From NCBI GenBank assembly GCA_030734395.1, contig JAUZTG010000020.1:1860001-1924000 (forward strand): DNA of 64,000 nucleotides. Direction: 5' to 3'. Of the stretch, positions 1 to 13,254 are shown piece by piece. Every line of letters starts with the position of its first letter. Within the stretch, counting starts at the first letter, position 1. Below the pieces are notes generated by a model. It saw nothing but the letters and a program-made list of their open reading frames with translations. It was not told the DNA's origin and made no database searches. The stretch is from Sarocladium kiliense. Lineage: Eukaryota; Ascomycota; Sordariomycetes; Hypocreales; Sarocladiaceae. Position numbers and translations under genes: made by a program.

Positions 1-2651
1 TCGGAGTTGAGCTTGCGAAATCTTCGGTGCTCCCCCACTGAGGCGCCCATGTGTGAGGAGGAGTCGGAGTCTCAAAGGGTTATGCTGGCCCACCGGCGTC
101 AGACATGTGACAGATCCCTGGGTTGGGTGGGAAAGCGGCTGAGGGAGGAGGGGTGAGGAGGAGGAAGATAGGAAGATAGATAGGCGAAGCGGGTCGATGC
201 GTGGGAACCGTTGCTTCTTGGGGAGAGGCGGTGAGGGTTGGCTTGGATGAGGCTTGGAACAGTGCGCGATGAGGTGCAGATGAGATTCATGCTGGGTTGC
301 AATGGGTTGGCTGATTAGGTAGGGACTTGGTCGATTGCCGTTGACAAGCACATGCTTGTCTCGGGTACATCGATCGTTGGTGTGATTGTAAGCACAGGCA
401 AGCCAGCCTGCTCTAGCTGTGTGGTGCAGCATCAGCAGCCAACCAACACGATCTCTCTATCCGTCGATACGAGTAGAGGCACTGCAAGGTTGCCCATCCA
501 TCCATCCCTCTCTTCTTTCTCACATGTCCAGGACAGCAATAGCCACCTCCTCTCGCCTCTGGATCAGTCAATGTGTCTCATCTATCCACCCATTCCCCCT
601 CTTCTTCCCTGCCCACCCCCCCATTTCTGTCCATGTAAGCTATTCTACACCTGCTTGTCTTCCCCACCATCTCGCGATTGGCTACTCAGGTCCGTCAACT
701 TCCCCTTTTGGTCAATCTTGCGAAACCGTGGAAGAGCCGGGGTAGACACGAGTCGAGTTTGCCCCCTCACCATCGTGCCGAAGGAATGGATTTGAAAGAA
801 GGTTTTCTGTTGGTAATGACTGAAAGTCGCTGCGCAGGTTTTCTGATTTTGGGAAGTGCATGTAAAACTGCACCCTGAGTACGATGTTCAGCTTGGCGTT
901 CGTGATCCCGCTGGCTGTTCAAGGCGTGATAGCCGAACGAATCCTTCTGCCCATTGGCGCTTGTTTCTTCTTCGCTTGCCTGTGCGATCATCAGTCAATG
1001 CATCTGTCTCAGATTCGAGCTCATCTGTCTCTCTATCCTTCTCACTTGTTCGCTCACCCGACTCCGTATCAGGCTCCGCCGGCACATGCCAGCTCATCAG
1101 TCAACCATGTTTTCCAGCCGCACCACGCCTTGCGATTGGCGCCCCCATGCGAGTTTTAGTCCAGTCTCTCACGCTTCCATGATGTGATTCGTACAACGCA
1201 TACACACACACTCTAGGGCCCTTCGAATGTCTGACTTGCTTCCTGTTGTCTATTCTCGGCGCTGATATCCTGGCATGTAGCTCCTTCGCGAGCGCCCGTG
1301 CCCTCAGAATGTCTTACTCAAGACTTGTGTGAACACCCTTGGTCTGTACTCTTGATCCTCACCAGAAACAAGGCTTGCACACGCAACGCTTGGACTGCGG
1401 CTGGAGAACTGTATGCAAGCCATGTCCGGAGGTCCGTGTCTTTCCACCTTTCCACCGGTTTCCAAGGCGCCAATCGTAAGCCTTGCCTTTTGTCTCTCCC
1501 TGCTTTCCTTTAGCTGCGAGTCTCTGCGCAATCACAGACATCATCTTGAGACTATTGAGTTGAACCTGTTTATCGCATGAATGAACCTTGATAGATTGTC
1601 ATCTACAAAAACCCTCTTGTAGACCCGGCCCGGATGTCCATCCAGCCGTGTCGTGCTTTTTGCATTGAACTTTCCGTCGCAGCACAGCCCTCCACCCACA
1701 CACAGTCTCTTCATCTCTGACCTTTCATCTGATCAATTTCCCGAGGCATAGAGACGAGAGATGAACCTTGAAGCATAAACTCAATCGCCCTACCGCAATC
1801 TTTGACAGATCGGGCCCCGTTCTGTCCTGCGCGTCGCTACTCCTGCCGTTTCCCACACTCAAGTCTCCTCTTCCTCTGGGGCTAAGTAGGGTTGAGACTC
1901 TTCCAGCCTCAAAACCGATAGGGCCTTGCGCTTGTCCAGGGCATCCCTTCCACGCTTCCCTGGTCTTTGCGCCAGCCTCGATCATCAAGACCTAGACTCA
2001 GTCAACTCATTCTATTCCCCTCTCTATTCTCCTCTTTTTTCTTCTGCACTTTCGGCTTTTCTCAGCATCCCCTCTCAGAGTCTTTTCGCTCGTTCCTCGA
2101 TCACCAACCTGCGTCTTCTCATCCGTTCATTGGGTTCGTGACTTTCTCCTCAACTGGCCTAGTGCCATGTGCTGGAACCGGGTTTCCCTCCCCCTCGTCC
2201 GTCTCAACCCTGCCGAATCACCATCTACATATTCTTTGGACCGCTTTTACCCCCAACCACACCGGCGGTAAGCTGCTCAGTTATTGACAACAAAGTTGCA
2301 TACGGAGTCCTCCTGCAGCCCACTCCCGGCTCCTTGTAAGGGCTGATTGGCAACCGCAACTACCTGAAGGAAAAGAAAAAGAAAAAGAAAAGAGAACAAT
2401 TGACCCAATCTCTCCATTTCTACCAGAGGATTGACCGGAGAACAGAGGCTCCGGTGGAAGAGAGTTGAGATAGCCCTCAAATCGGAAGGGTTGCCGCTCC
2501 CCTCCCTCTTCGTCGGAGAGGGCCTGTCATGGGAGGGAGCACCTATCTTTCGGACAACTCACCTAGACTCCATCTGATCTGATCTGCTATACAATTTCTA
2601 CTATTATCTTACCACACACAGAAAGGGGTCCCTTCCCCTCACCTTTCCAAG
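1..2651. other. gene-free upstream region
   Basis: I see no convincing coding region here on either strand; the open frames are short and of low complexity. C/T-rich tracts run through roughly 480-720 and 1690-2640, including TTCTCCTC-like and CCCTCTC-like runs. They resemble fungal promoter and 5' leader sequence and lead into the F-box gene at 2652. A purine-rich patch (GGAAAAGAAAAAGAAAAAGA-like) sits near 2370-2395. The far left end may be the promoter side of a gene outside the window. Confidence 0.5.
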
Positions 2652-4541
2652 ATGCTGTGTCCAGCAGACCTCCCCTCTCGCCCTCTGGGATCTTCACGCC
2701 ATCACCGCCGACGCGGCCACCACACCAACCGGAGCTCACCGTCCTCATGCCGTCAAAGTCATCCGCACCTACCTCAGATCCCGCGGATGAACCTAATGTC
2801 CGCTGCAGGTGGTAGCGAAAAGCCATGGATGCCTCTCGACAGCCTCACCACGGAGGTTTTGGTATTGATCTTCGAAGAGGTATGTATTCCCACCACGAAG
2901 ACAACAAGAACTCTACGTTCTTCAGGGTCAACATAAATGCAGACAGCCAACATGAGCTGACTGAACTGGTATATAGCTACTACATTCCGACACGGAGTCG
3001 CTATGGGCAGTCAGACGGACGTCAAAGCGAGCTGCAGCTGTTGCAACACCTATCTTGTATCGCACCCTGGAGCTCAACAAGGCTCTGATCAGCCCTGATG
3101 CTGCAGCCTCATACCCTGGAGTTTCCGAGAACATCCAGCGATATACACTCAAAGCCATCATTAGTAGTGCCCTGGAACCTACCGGCGTTCGAAGAGTTGT
3201 CTCCTGGGCAACTAGACTACAAACAATACGGTATGGACAACCTATTGCTGGAACACAAATGACCTACATCACCCACAGTTGAAGAAATAGACTCACATGT
3301 ACATCACCAACAGATGGAACTACGTACCGATGCTCAACGTCAGAACCAGGACCTGCTGGCTTCTTCAGGACGCCCTCAACCTCCGCGACCTTCACGACCG
3401 CGACGTCACCCTCCAAATCACCAACCTTCCCCTCCAAGCATTCACCTCCCACGCCGACAACGAACTCCTTACCCGCGCCATCCCGGTCCGCCTCCTCACC
3501 TCCCTCACCCTCGGCCACCCAGCACCTCCCCTCACAGCCAAAGTCGGCCCCCTAAAACGTCTCCTCCTCCAAGCCTGCCAGTTAAAGACTCTACATTACG
3601 AAGACCGAGGGCAGGGCACGAGGTTTAAATTTGATAAGGATGATGGGAAGTTGCCAGCTTTGGAGGATCTGATGCTGAGGAGTTATGATTGGGGTCATGG
3701 GAAAGCGGAGGTGGCAAAGCACTGGGATCTGTCGAGGCTGAGGTCGTTGCAACTTGTGCACGTGCCCATGTTCAACTTCCTCAACTCGGTCGATCCAAAT
3801 GAACTAAGGGATTTACATACGCTACGAGTGGAGGACTTCAGTGCTCACCTACCAGATCGACGACGAGAGGCAACGACGGCGCTGTCAAATCTCGTGGGAT
3901 CCTACATCAAGTCCCTAAAAGTCCTCGATCTGTTTTGCCACATACCACTCTTCCAGATCGATAATCTCCTGCGACATCGATCCACCCTACAGGTCCTTCG
4001 ACTACGTGACCACACAGGCTTCGGCGAAGAGGAACATGCCGTCCCAACAATCTCGGGAGGGGACTTGGCCAGACTCTCGAGGGCAATGCCACTGTTGCAT
4101 ACCCTGGAGCTAGACATGGACGTGACCCAATGTGACCCAAGAGAATTCCTGAGTGCTGCATGCAGCTTCGGCAGCCTGCATACGCTCACGGTACACGTAC
4201 AGACGTTGTTGCGCCCGCTCGAAGCGGTGGAAGATGGCACAGACCGTGATTTTGAGGCCGCAATGGGTACCTTCCGCTTCCTACTCGAAGAGAGAGAAAA
4301 GATTATGGCAAAGTTCCCGCAGCGCAGGTTCACACCCTGGCGGCGGATTACTATCAATGTGGGAGGCTGGCGAAGAGTAATGGTACGACGCGTGAGCAGC
4401 GCGTGGAGGGAGCTCAACAAGCGGGGCAGCTTTGCAGAAAGGTGCTTCGTGCTCGAGAGGAGCACGCAGCGTGGTCAGCTAGGTGTGCGAGAGGACCTTG
4501 GAGTTGAAAGCCCGAGCCGAAGGGCCACTCCTGAACTGTGA
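2652..4541 (+). CDS. F-box domain protein
   Basis: Three exons: 2652-2879, 2977-3230 and 3314-4541 (569 aa from the first ATG). Intron 1 (GTATGT...TATATAG) is phase 0 and intron 2 (GTATGG...CAACAG) is phase 2; both joins keep one open frame. Joining exons 1 and 2 rebuilds an F-box: PWMPLDSLTTEVLVLIFEEL, then LLHSDTESLWAVRRTSKRA and a YRTLEL segment. F-box proteins bind Skp1 and bring substrates to SCF ubiquitin ligases. The rest has scattered leucine-rich stretches like those of fungal F-box/LRR-like proteins, but no regular repeat I can count. The start is uncertain: the ATG at 2652 has A at -3, but the 45 residues before Met-2787 look like leader sequence, so 2787 (524 aa) is an alternative. 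The substrate cannot be read from the sequence. Confidence 0.82.
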
Positions 4542-7500
4542 AGGGAAAGACGGAGTGGTTGGGTGAGAATGATTCGACTTTTCCTGCTTCCTTCCCGAGT
4601 GAGGCCCCCTTGGGAAATGTTTGCCCCGATTGGCGTTGCATTGGATCAGCGTTCTTTTTTCGGATGATTAGACTTGGGTTTGTCTGCCAGTTGCTATTCG
4701 GGAGTCGTCCTGATTTGGAGGGTGGGACACATGTCCAACAACGTGTGTCTCGTTTACTGGGGTAGCGAAAGGTGATACTGCCTCGCGTGCAACGACTGCT
4801 GCTTGGGAAGATTGTGAGAGGGTGCTCGCCAGCAAAGGCGCCTTTGGGCCAATTGTGGCTGGGCTGAGTGCTCAGGATGAGAGTGCGGCATCCTGCATCA
4901 ACAGCAACACAGCAGTACTGTAATAGGCAGAACACAAACAGTGAATGCGACAGAAGGCAAATCATGGGATACGAAGGAATAGCAGGCCGCATGTTTCGCG
5001 GTTTCATCATGAGTCCATGCCAATAGAAAAATCCAATATTGCATGCGGTTGTGCCTCGTGACAGGTCAGATACGGTGAAGGACGACAACCTTTAAGTGCG
5101 ACATTGCGACATGGCAGACCCAGGACGGGCCGGTGAAGGCGACCATGGTTCGCCGTGGAGCAGCCGCTGCAGAGACCGTGGGGGGGAACGGCGTGTGGAT
5201 GGAGGAAGGAGTCGCACATCCGAACGGGCACGCCGTGTTGCAACAGGGCGCATTGCTGCGTGCCGACCAGAGCACGCTCAAATTCGCAAAGCATGGTCTG
5301 GTCTGGACCGCCATGTCAGGTCTTCTGCAGGTAAGTTGCCGTTGGCTTGTTGTCAAACACATTCAGGCATGTCAGCCATCAGACATGGATCCCACTGCGC
5401 AAGTGCCCATGCCCAACGGGCAGATATGTCGATGAGGTAGCGGCCACAACCGGATTGGCCTGGGTCAGTCATCGCTATTCCCGGCCTCAAGAAAAAGTCA
5501 CCGGCAGTGGGACGGCAAAGCCCTGCAAGGACTGGCGATCATGAAGATGATGTGCACAGGCTCCGCGGGCGCGAACGCAACATCCCGGGCCTGCACAAGA
5601 GATACTATAGTCGTCTATGCCACGCCATGGTCCGACTCCCCCGAGTGATGGGTGGTGGAGTCTGCACAAACGTCTCGGACTCAAGAGCCGGCAGTTGGGA
5701 TCATCTGTAACGTACGGCTCGGCAAACAGAAAGTACGGGTTGCTTGATTGCTGTTGAGAGTTGGGAAATGGGGACTGGAGCGTCTGCACCCTCCGTAGTC
5801 GTGATAGGCAGGCGAGTGAACACACCTCACGATACACAAAACGCTCGAGATGAGACGTGGGTGGCTCACGAAAGATGGTGTCTCGACCAGACGGCTGCGG
5901 CTGAGTACATACTTTGCGGGCGTGCATTGCCAAAATTCAAGTAGGGCTGCCAACGGAGGATGTGCCTCATCGAGGCAGGCAGGTGGTAGGCATGGCTCAA
6001 ATATTGGCCAACTTGGTGCAGTCTTGCAACCAACAGACCATGCATAATGTCTTGTATCGTGCCCCGGTGCCGATGACCCACGATGCAGCCCTCATTCGTT
6101 CCCCAGCTGGAAAGTCGGATGGCAAGTATTAGCGGCCATCCATCGCGGAAGACGGAGAGACACGGGAGTGACGTGTCTTGTCCTGAGGTGAGAAATGCAG
6201 CGATACGTTCGTTTTCGTGCAGACTGCGGCAACGTCATTGACAGAGAAGAGACGGCCACAAGCCTTGCGCGAGTGTTTCCTTTGCGAGGTTGAATTCGAG
6301 ACCGATGATCATCTGAACAAGTCAATTGCGACATGGAGGAGTAAATGTGGGTAGGCAGAGCTTGTCCACAACGGTGAGGGTAGAGGAGAAGGGTCACTCA
6401 CTGACGGGGGTTTGGACCGGGGGTTCAAGGTCTCTGCTGCAGGAAGAGTCCACCTATCAGACCAGGGATGTATGCAGCACGACACTGGCTACAACGAAAA
6501 CAGCGCCGTCGAAGCGCTGGCGTTACACTCGCTGAGGCGAGCCGAATCACAAGAGACGGAGTGCTTCAGAGCGCAAGACAGGGTCTGCACCGCACTGAAA
6601 GGAGAAAGTAGCAGCAAACGCAAAGCAAGAGATCGGCCGCTTGTGGTTGGGTGAGATGGTAGCACAATGGCTGGCTGGCTGCAGTGCCAGGTGTCCTCGT
6701 AGGCACGGCAACCGAAGTGACCCTTTCAAGTTTCCGTGGCTGATGTAGTGAACGATGAGCCTAGCCTGGGCAACAATGACTCGGCGACGAGGATGAGGTG
6801 CAAAGGGAGAGAGATGGGCTGTCGTTGTGTCGAAGTTGAGGCCACAGCCAGAGGTGTCGGCGGTGAGAGGGGAGAACTCGTGATTAGGCACCTGACCGTA
6901 GAGGACATTGTGAGCGACATGGGGATACCGCAAAGTCGCACTAAGTTTGGTGGGGTTTGAAGGTACCATCTCGTCATGCCCTTGGTACTATGGACAGGGC
7001 CCTACACAACACGCAAGTCTGAGGGAGTGACTCCTCAAGTATGCTTCTCCCCCTCATCTTAGCCATCAATCAATCAGCCTGCTTCATCCATCCATCCACC
7101 TCTCCCACTCCCACACATCCGCAGGAGCCACAATGGGGGTCACACCTTTTCTTTTTCTCGCGTCTGCACACGTACCGTACCGGACCGCACCACCCAATCC
7201 ACTCTCGATGAACGCCATCCACCAAATCTATCCGCCGGAAACCTTCGATGGACCGAGACATCCAAGCTCAGACTACATTCAAGCATGGTCCAAGGGACTC
7301 CCTGCCGGGGATGCAACATTGCAGATGCACTCTGCGCTCATCTCTCGTTACGCCAACCAGAGCAGCATAACAAGAAACCCGCACACAGCACCGATAAGTA
7401 CCTCACCTGTATTCGTACAAGCACCCATTATTACCACAAGGGCCAACCTCCCACCAAAAGCCAACAAGCCTCCACCGCCTGTGCACCTCGACTCCATCAT

Positions 7501-9096
7501 GCCATCTCTTGGCGCCATCCACCACGGCATCCCCATTCATGGCCGGTCATCCATCACTTTACGTGAAGTTCAGCGACACATTTGCCGTACTGGTTGCTAA
7601 CAGATGGTACCCTGGCTTTCCACGGTCCCACGGCCCACGGCCCTCGCTCCTGTGCATGCCACTACATGACTAGAATGCGGCGCCTCGCCGCGTGCCCCAT
7701 CGCCCATCATCCGGCTAAGGCATCCTGCCGCCCTCCCGTCTTCGACCGTCAGCGCCGTCGCCAGGATCCCGCACGCCGCCCACAACGCTACTTCTCTCCA
7801 CTCTCATTCTGGAAGGATACCCTCCCACGGCTGCCCTGATCGGCGTTCTGCTAAAAGAGCCCTGGTCCAATTCGCTGCCGAGTAACTCTGCCCAGCCGCG
7901 TCTCGCTGACCGCGGTGAGTACCTCGTCCCACTGTTGCTGCACAACGGGTCAAGATGGGGACTCTTACGTCTGCAGTCCTTGATTGATCATCTTTTGTCG
8001 TCCTCCAAGCGCCCGCACACTATCGCTCGCCACCGGATCTCCAACGATTGCTCCTACGCATGTATTACCCCCTCCATAATGTCAAGTCGATTGGAAGCTT
8101 GCCGGTCGCTACCATTACGTTCCCAGTGTGAGGCACCCGAGACATTCGAAGGTCCTTGCCATTGCCCTTTCCGTCCTTGTGCAGCATGTGATGGAGGGTT
8201 GCCCTGCGCATGACCGTCGCCAGCACTGGGCTCCTCTCATGCACGCACCAGCCAGTCTGCAGACACTGTAGTAAAAGGGTCGATGCCGGCGCTGTCTTCC
8301 TATCGGCCGTTGGACGGGCTGCCGCTTCCGTGTGGCGACAGGATCCCCTTCCGCCCCCAGTGCCTGCATATCAGCGCCTGATGAGGATAGCGAGACCCTG
8401 CCAGCGCAAACGCCCACCGAACAACTCAAATGAATATCTGCACGCCATCACTCGAGGTTGCCTGTTTTCCCTGCGTCGCGTTGGTTCGCAAGCACGCATG
8501 CTGCTCGATTTCGGGCACTCTGTTTGGCAATCTGCCGTCTTCCTCTCTTTTCCGTCCGTCTTTCGGGCCCCAATCGCATCTACCCGACTGCATTCTGCAC
8601 GAACGTGGGACTTGAGTGAAGCAACACGCCTCTGCTGCCGGAGTGTACGTACGAAGTGGACAGCTGCGGGAGGGGGGAGAGAAACCAACACGATCACTTT
8701 CGACGACTTGTCCCATACACAGCATCCTCCTCGCTCTCTTTCTTCGCTCTTTCGTATTAGTATCTGGAGAGCTTGCCTGCTCTTCCATCTTTCGTGCACG
8801 AAACATCGCTCTCAGCTGGCCTTCCCTCAATCTCATACGAACGGCATCCTCACGCTCTGCACCGGAACGTCGCATTACCCTGGGCACCAAACCCCACCAT
8901 CGCCCCCAGCTTCACATCTTCCCATTTGGCACGACCACGGCGGTGACGCTGGCGACAACGCCAGGCTGCAAACGCAGCCTCTTCATGACGTCTCGGGCGA
9001 TCTATCACTTGAGGTGGTCGTGGCAACGCATGGCAGCCCTGCTTTAAAGTAGTGTCGTCAACATTCCTGGGGCAGCCATCCCCAACCTCTACCGGC
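4542..9096. other. gene-free region upstream of STAND gene
   Basis: This 4.5 kb stretch has only short frames with no recognisable domain. The longest, 8210-9052 (+), has the composition of random C/T-rich leader sequence and no family signature. An ATG at 7133 (CACAATGG context, 155 codons) is the only other candidate start; I do not recognise its product and do not call it. C/T-rich tracts at about 7060-7120 and 8690-8760 suggest promoter or 5' leader sequence for the gene at 9097. Confidence 0.5.
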
Positions 9097-12000
9097 ATGG
9101 ACCCCGAGAAGGCGCTGGGCTTCGCTCGAACCTTGCTGAGTTTCATCAATTCCCTGACGCAGCTATTGAAGAGCGGTGCTGAAGTTCACAATGGTGCTCC
9201 CCGTTCGCCAAACGGCACCATAGTACTTGGCCCTGGAACCACCCTTGGCGACATCTACGAGGCTTTCATCAATGACAACTGTGACCTTTTCGACTCCGAC
9301 TTACCTACGCCTAGCCACGGAATGGAGATTTTGAGGGCTTCTGTATGGGCATTCAACGACGTCGCCACGGTCTGCAGAGATGACTTCGAGAGACTAAAGA
9401 CGCTGCTGGAAGAAGTCCGTCAATCAAACTCCGACTCGACACGATGGGCCAACTTTCGAGAAACTTTGCAATCGCATTGGTATCCCAACGAGATTTCTGC
9501 CCTGGAGAGTCGTTGCCATGAATCTTGGGATATTCTGACCAAGAGCTTTTGCACATATACAGAGTATGATCATGCACCTTCTAGATATAGAGTGCTGTTT
9601 GGACTAATCTCTGCGGCTTAGGTTCTGGCAGAAAAGGTATCTGGACACCTACAACGAACTTCGCAAAGCCAACACCAAGCAGCTCGAAGAAGTCCCTCGG
9701 CCCTTCCAGTATCAGATACGATGTTCTCCACAATCCAAAACCATGTCACGATTGATCAATGACATCTCGAACCGCGTTGAAGCGGTAACTACCAACCACC
9801 AAGTGTTGCTTGATGATGTGGACTTTTGCAAGAACAGATTCAATGCACTGGCACAAGCTGAGAAGTCTGTCCGCGGTGAGAACATCATCATAGGGAGTCT
9901 GGGTTTCGACGGTCACAATGTTCAACTCAATTCAATCCCTGAGGCTGTCGAACCCATGTTCAAATGGGTTTTCTCCTCGACGGACAGTCCAGGATCTCCC
10001 CGGTCTGGCGGTGGCTTGAAGAAATGGCTGAGACGCGGTTATGGCATCGGCCTCGTAACAGGAGAAAGTGGCTGCGGCAAATCGATGTTAATGAAGCATA
10101 TCTCTATGCATCCGGATCTGATTGGAACTCTCTACCAGTGGTCGAGTCCGCAGTCAGTCATCATCGCCAGTCATTTCTTTTGCAAAACCGGAACGCGCCT
10201 GCAAAGGTCTCGTCAGGGACTTTTGCAAACCCTACTTCGAAGTCTCCTCCTGCAGCTACCGGGGGAGACTGAGGCCATTTATCGCAAACAAAGGCCGACT
10301 CATCCAGAAAAGCTGCGCGATCATCGATGGACGGTGAATGAGCTTGAGGAGCAAATTCTCGAGATCTTAAAATCACACAGCGACATCAAGTTTTGCTTCT
10401 TCGTTGATGGTGTAGATGACTACGATGGGGACAAGACGGAACTAGCCTTTTGTCTACAGCGCCTCATGGCTGGCAACGGCAAAATATGCCTTTCGAGCAC
10501 GGCTGACGATATCATCAGCTTCTTCACCGTCAAGGTTGAGAAATTTCCCATTGGTGGTAGATTCCTGCGTAACGACCTCGAGATCTTTCTCAAGAAGCAA
10601 CTCGAATCCCATCCAATCTATGAACACACATCGGCAACGGAACACCTCGAAATTGCACGTGCTGCTTCTGAAAAGTATCGAAACTTTCTTTGGGCGCGCA
10701 TCGCCATCGAACAGCTCCGAATTCAGCATCGCAGTCAGCATACATTGCAAGATACCAAGCGACTACTTGATGAGCTGCCATCACGTCCAGTAGCTCTTGT
10801 CAAACAATGTCTTCGGACCACGCCGGCAAGCTTGGCGCCATCAGGTGCATTCTTCTTCAAGATTGCGATAGCAGCAAAGGATCCGCCACCTATCTCCATC
10901 TTCCATTTCCTAGCCTTGGAAGAGAAAGATCCGGACTATGCGCTGAAGCTGGATCACAAAGCCCTAGACCAGGACGAAATTCGTACTTCGACCAAGAAGT
11001 CCCTAGAGCGGCGGTGTGGTGTTTTCCTTGAAGTCCGGCCAGACTCACGTGTCGCTTTTCCCCACTTGGCGATTTACAACATCTTCAGCAGCGTGGATGT
11101 TTCCGCTGCTCTTGGAGCTATGTCATCGTCAAAAGATCCTGTCCACCTGTCCCTGGCCAGGGCATATCTGGCATACATGAAAACAACCAAGTTCTCCTGG
11201 GGAAGGCCAACGTTCTCTTACACTTGGCTTAGAGTACCTTCGTATGCAACAGCCTTGGCTGAGTTTCTAGACATCGTTCGTGAATGCAACACGAGTCAGG
11301 TTTACCTTTTGCTGGACAATTGGGAAAGATGCTTCATTCCAAAGTCCAAAACGGACCAGCAGCAACTCGACGCGGAAGACCGTGTTCATGTCAATTCAAG
11401 CCAACACTTTCGAAGGCCTATACTGGATGCGCTCCTCAGAGGTTATATCACCTACAGACTTAAGAGGCAGCCGAGTTTCTTGGATACACTGCTGGATGAC
11501 GACCATCGAATGTGCCCGCCTGCTCTTTCGCACATCCTTGCCTCGATGTTCAATGCCCCTCAAAACAGACGGGGGGAACACATCAAGCTATTGCAAAGTC
11601 TGCTCCGATTGCAGTTTGATCCAAACAAATCCTACCAGAATGGTCGACCAACCTACACGCCCTGGACTGATCTCGTCCGAGCGGCAGTTCGACCCCCCGA
11701 TCTCAAGTGGACTCTACATAGCGGCCTTCTCTCGATGTTCCTCGACAAGAAGGCTAATCCCAACTCACCCGTATGGGATATGCATCCACCTATACTAGGG
11801 GCGCAACGACGCAATTTCACATCATCATGGGTGCTTCTTGTATGTACTATCAGCGATGCCTTACACAGCAGACGTGTGGTTTTCAACGACGCAGACCGGA
11901 AGGCCTGCTTCACTATGATGGACAGCCTCTATAAAGCCGGCGCAAGTGCCGAGTATCGTCCTTCTTGTGATTTCTTCAATTCCCCGGAGCTTTCTACGGA

Positions 12001-12385
12001 TGTGGCCTGGGCGCAAGCACTCGTCACGCAAACTCTCGAGTCGGGACGCTCATACCCCTTAGCCGCAGACAGCCTACAGGCTGGACTTGTCGAGCGCGTC
12101 CTGACCATCCTGGTGCGATCACGATTCGGTGTTGGATGGAGTTCGGAATTGCTACAGCGATGCTTGTCATCTGAGGCTGTCGAAGTGATAAACGCCAAAG
12201 TAATGGAAGAGCAGAAGGTCGTAGAACATGGTACGGCATCAGCCACGGGGAGTCCGAGTACGGTGAAAAGATCGTCAGATGAGATGGTTATGGATGGCGA
12301 GACGTCGTCCAAACGGGCTCGTTCAGAGACGGGAGATGAGACCATGACACTGACCATGACGATGCGGATGGAAACTTCCGCTTGA
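9097..12385 (+). CDS. NACHT-type STAND NTPase
   Basis: Two exons, 9097-9563 and 9622-12385, encode 1076 aa. The 58-bp intron (GTATGA...CTAAT...CTTAG) is phase 2, and frame is kept through FWQKRYL. The start MDPEKALGFA is the usual opening of the helical N-terminal domain of fungal STAND proteins. Walker A GESGCGKS lies at about 303-310 and a Walker B-like FCFFVDGVDD at about 413-422. The region after the P-loop (DLEIFL, FLWARIA, LPSRPVAL, FPHLAIYNIF) matches the helical part that follows NACHT in many fungal nephrocystin-3-like NTPases. STAND proteins are signal-driven switches, and in fungi some act in heterokaryon incompatibility or programmed cell death. I see no ankyrin, WD or TPR repeats at the C-terminus, only a basic/acidic tail with KRSSDE and SSKRARS. 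The ligand and outcome are unknown. Confidence 0.9.
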
Positions 12386-13254
12386 TTTGATCAAGAAAAC
12401 GAAAACGGCCACGGGACTAAGAAACAGCATGTTCTGACGTTTTGCTCCGTATCTGCATTTTTACTTTTCGAGCGCTTGTTGTAACGATTCAGCTAGTCGC
12501 CGGGAGGGTTTGACGCTCAGCAGGGAGGTAATGAAATGAGCGGGAATTCAAGGCTGGCAGGGAAAACGGCGCAAAAAAGGACACAGGGATTGGATATCTG
12601 ATTGCATGTATGACACGACAGAATGACACCACAGCGGCGGTTCTTGTTTGTTTTTTTGTTCGTTTGTTATTAGTTGTTTCTGTGCTTCCGATTTGTCTTC
12701 ACCTCAATCGAAATGTGGCCACCAATTTGCTCAACTGCATGTGTTCATGAAGCAGAACTCCATATGCCACTATTGGATTTTGCTATCCGTAGAAACAAGA
12801 CGTTCGAGGCAGACAAGTCATCTGTTACTGACCACCTACAGGGTACGACACAGAATGATGCACGCTACCTGGGTCCAGTCGCTCCCATTCCATGCCATTT
12901 TTTGGCCACCATATTAATAGAGATGAAGTCATCATCCTCCTGCACACTTCTGTACGATAGAGTCCTCAGATTGCCTACTATTTTCCTGATCAGTACGCCA
13001 GGGCAAACGTAGCGCTTACCTTACAGTGCAGTGGCTTGCTCCGAGGCGGGTCTGACGCGGCCGAAAGAGTCGGAGTTCGGAGCTGGGGCCGGAGGGGCGG
13101 GGTACCGTTTCTACTGCTCCGTGCCGTAGAGTGACTCGAGTCTCGTTTGGACTCCGACGATGCCCTCATAGAACAGGATATGACTTGCGACATCTGACTC
13201 GTGCTGACTTTTACCGTGCCTAGCTTATAAATACAATTCTCACAATCGCCCAAC
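12386..13254. other. intergenic, STAND gene to hydrolase gene
   Basis: No coding region is supported. The left part should hold the 3' UTR of the STAND gene and the right part the promoter of the hydrolase gene, with a TATA box at 13226-13233. Confidence 0.5.
13226..13233 (+). promoter_or_regulatory. TATA box (TATAAATA)
   Basis: TATAAATA lies 21 bases before the ATG at 13255. That is close, so transcription may start very near the start codon, or the box may be fortuitous. Confidence 0.4.

Noticed and set aside
7133..7600. 155-codon frame with a good start context
   Set aside because: No recognisable domain, threonine/proline/histidine-rich low-complexity product, and no splice partners.
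8210..9052. 280-codon plus-strand frame upstream of the STAND gene
   Set aside because: Composition is typical of C/T-rich leader sequence, there is no family signature, and the STAND start at 9097 has its own fitting N-terminus.
9052..9096. Upstream extension of the STAND protein
   Set aside because: It begins at GTG. The first ATG (9097) gives the typical MDPEKALGFA start of fungal STAND proteins.
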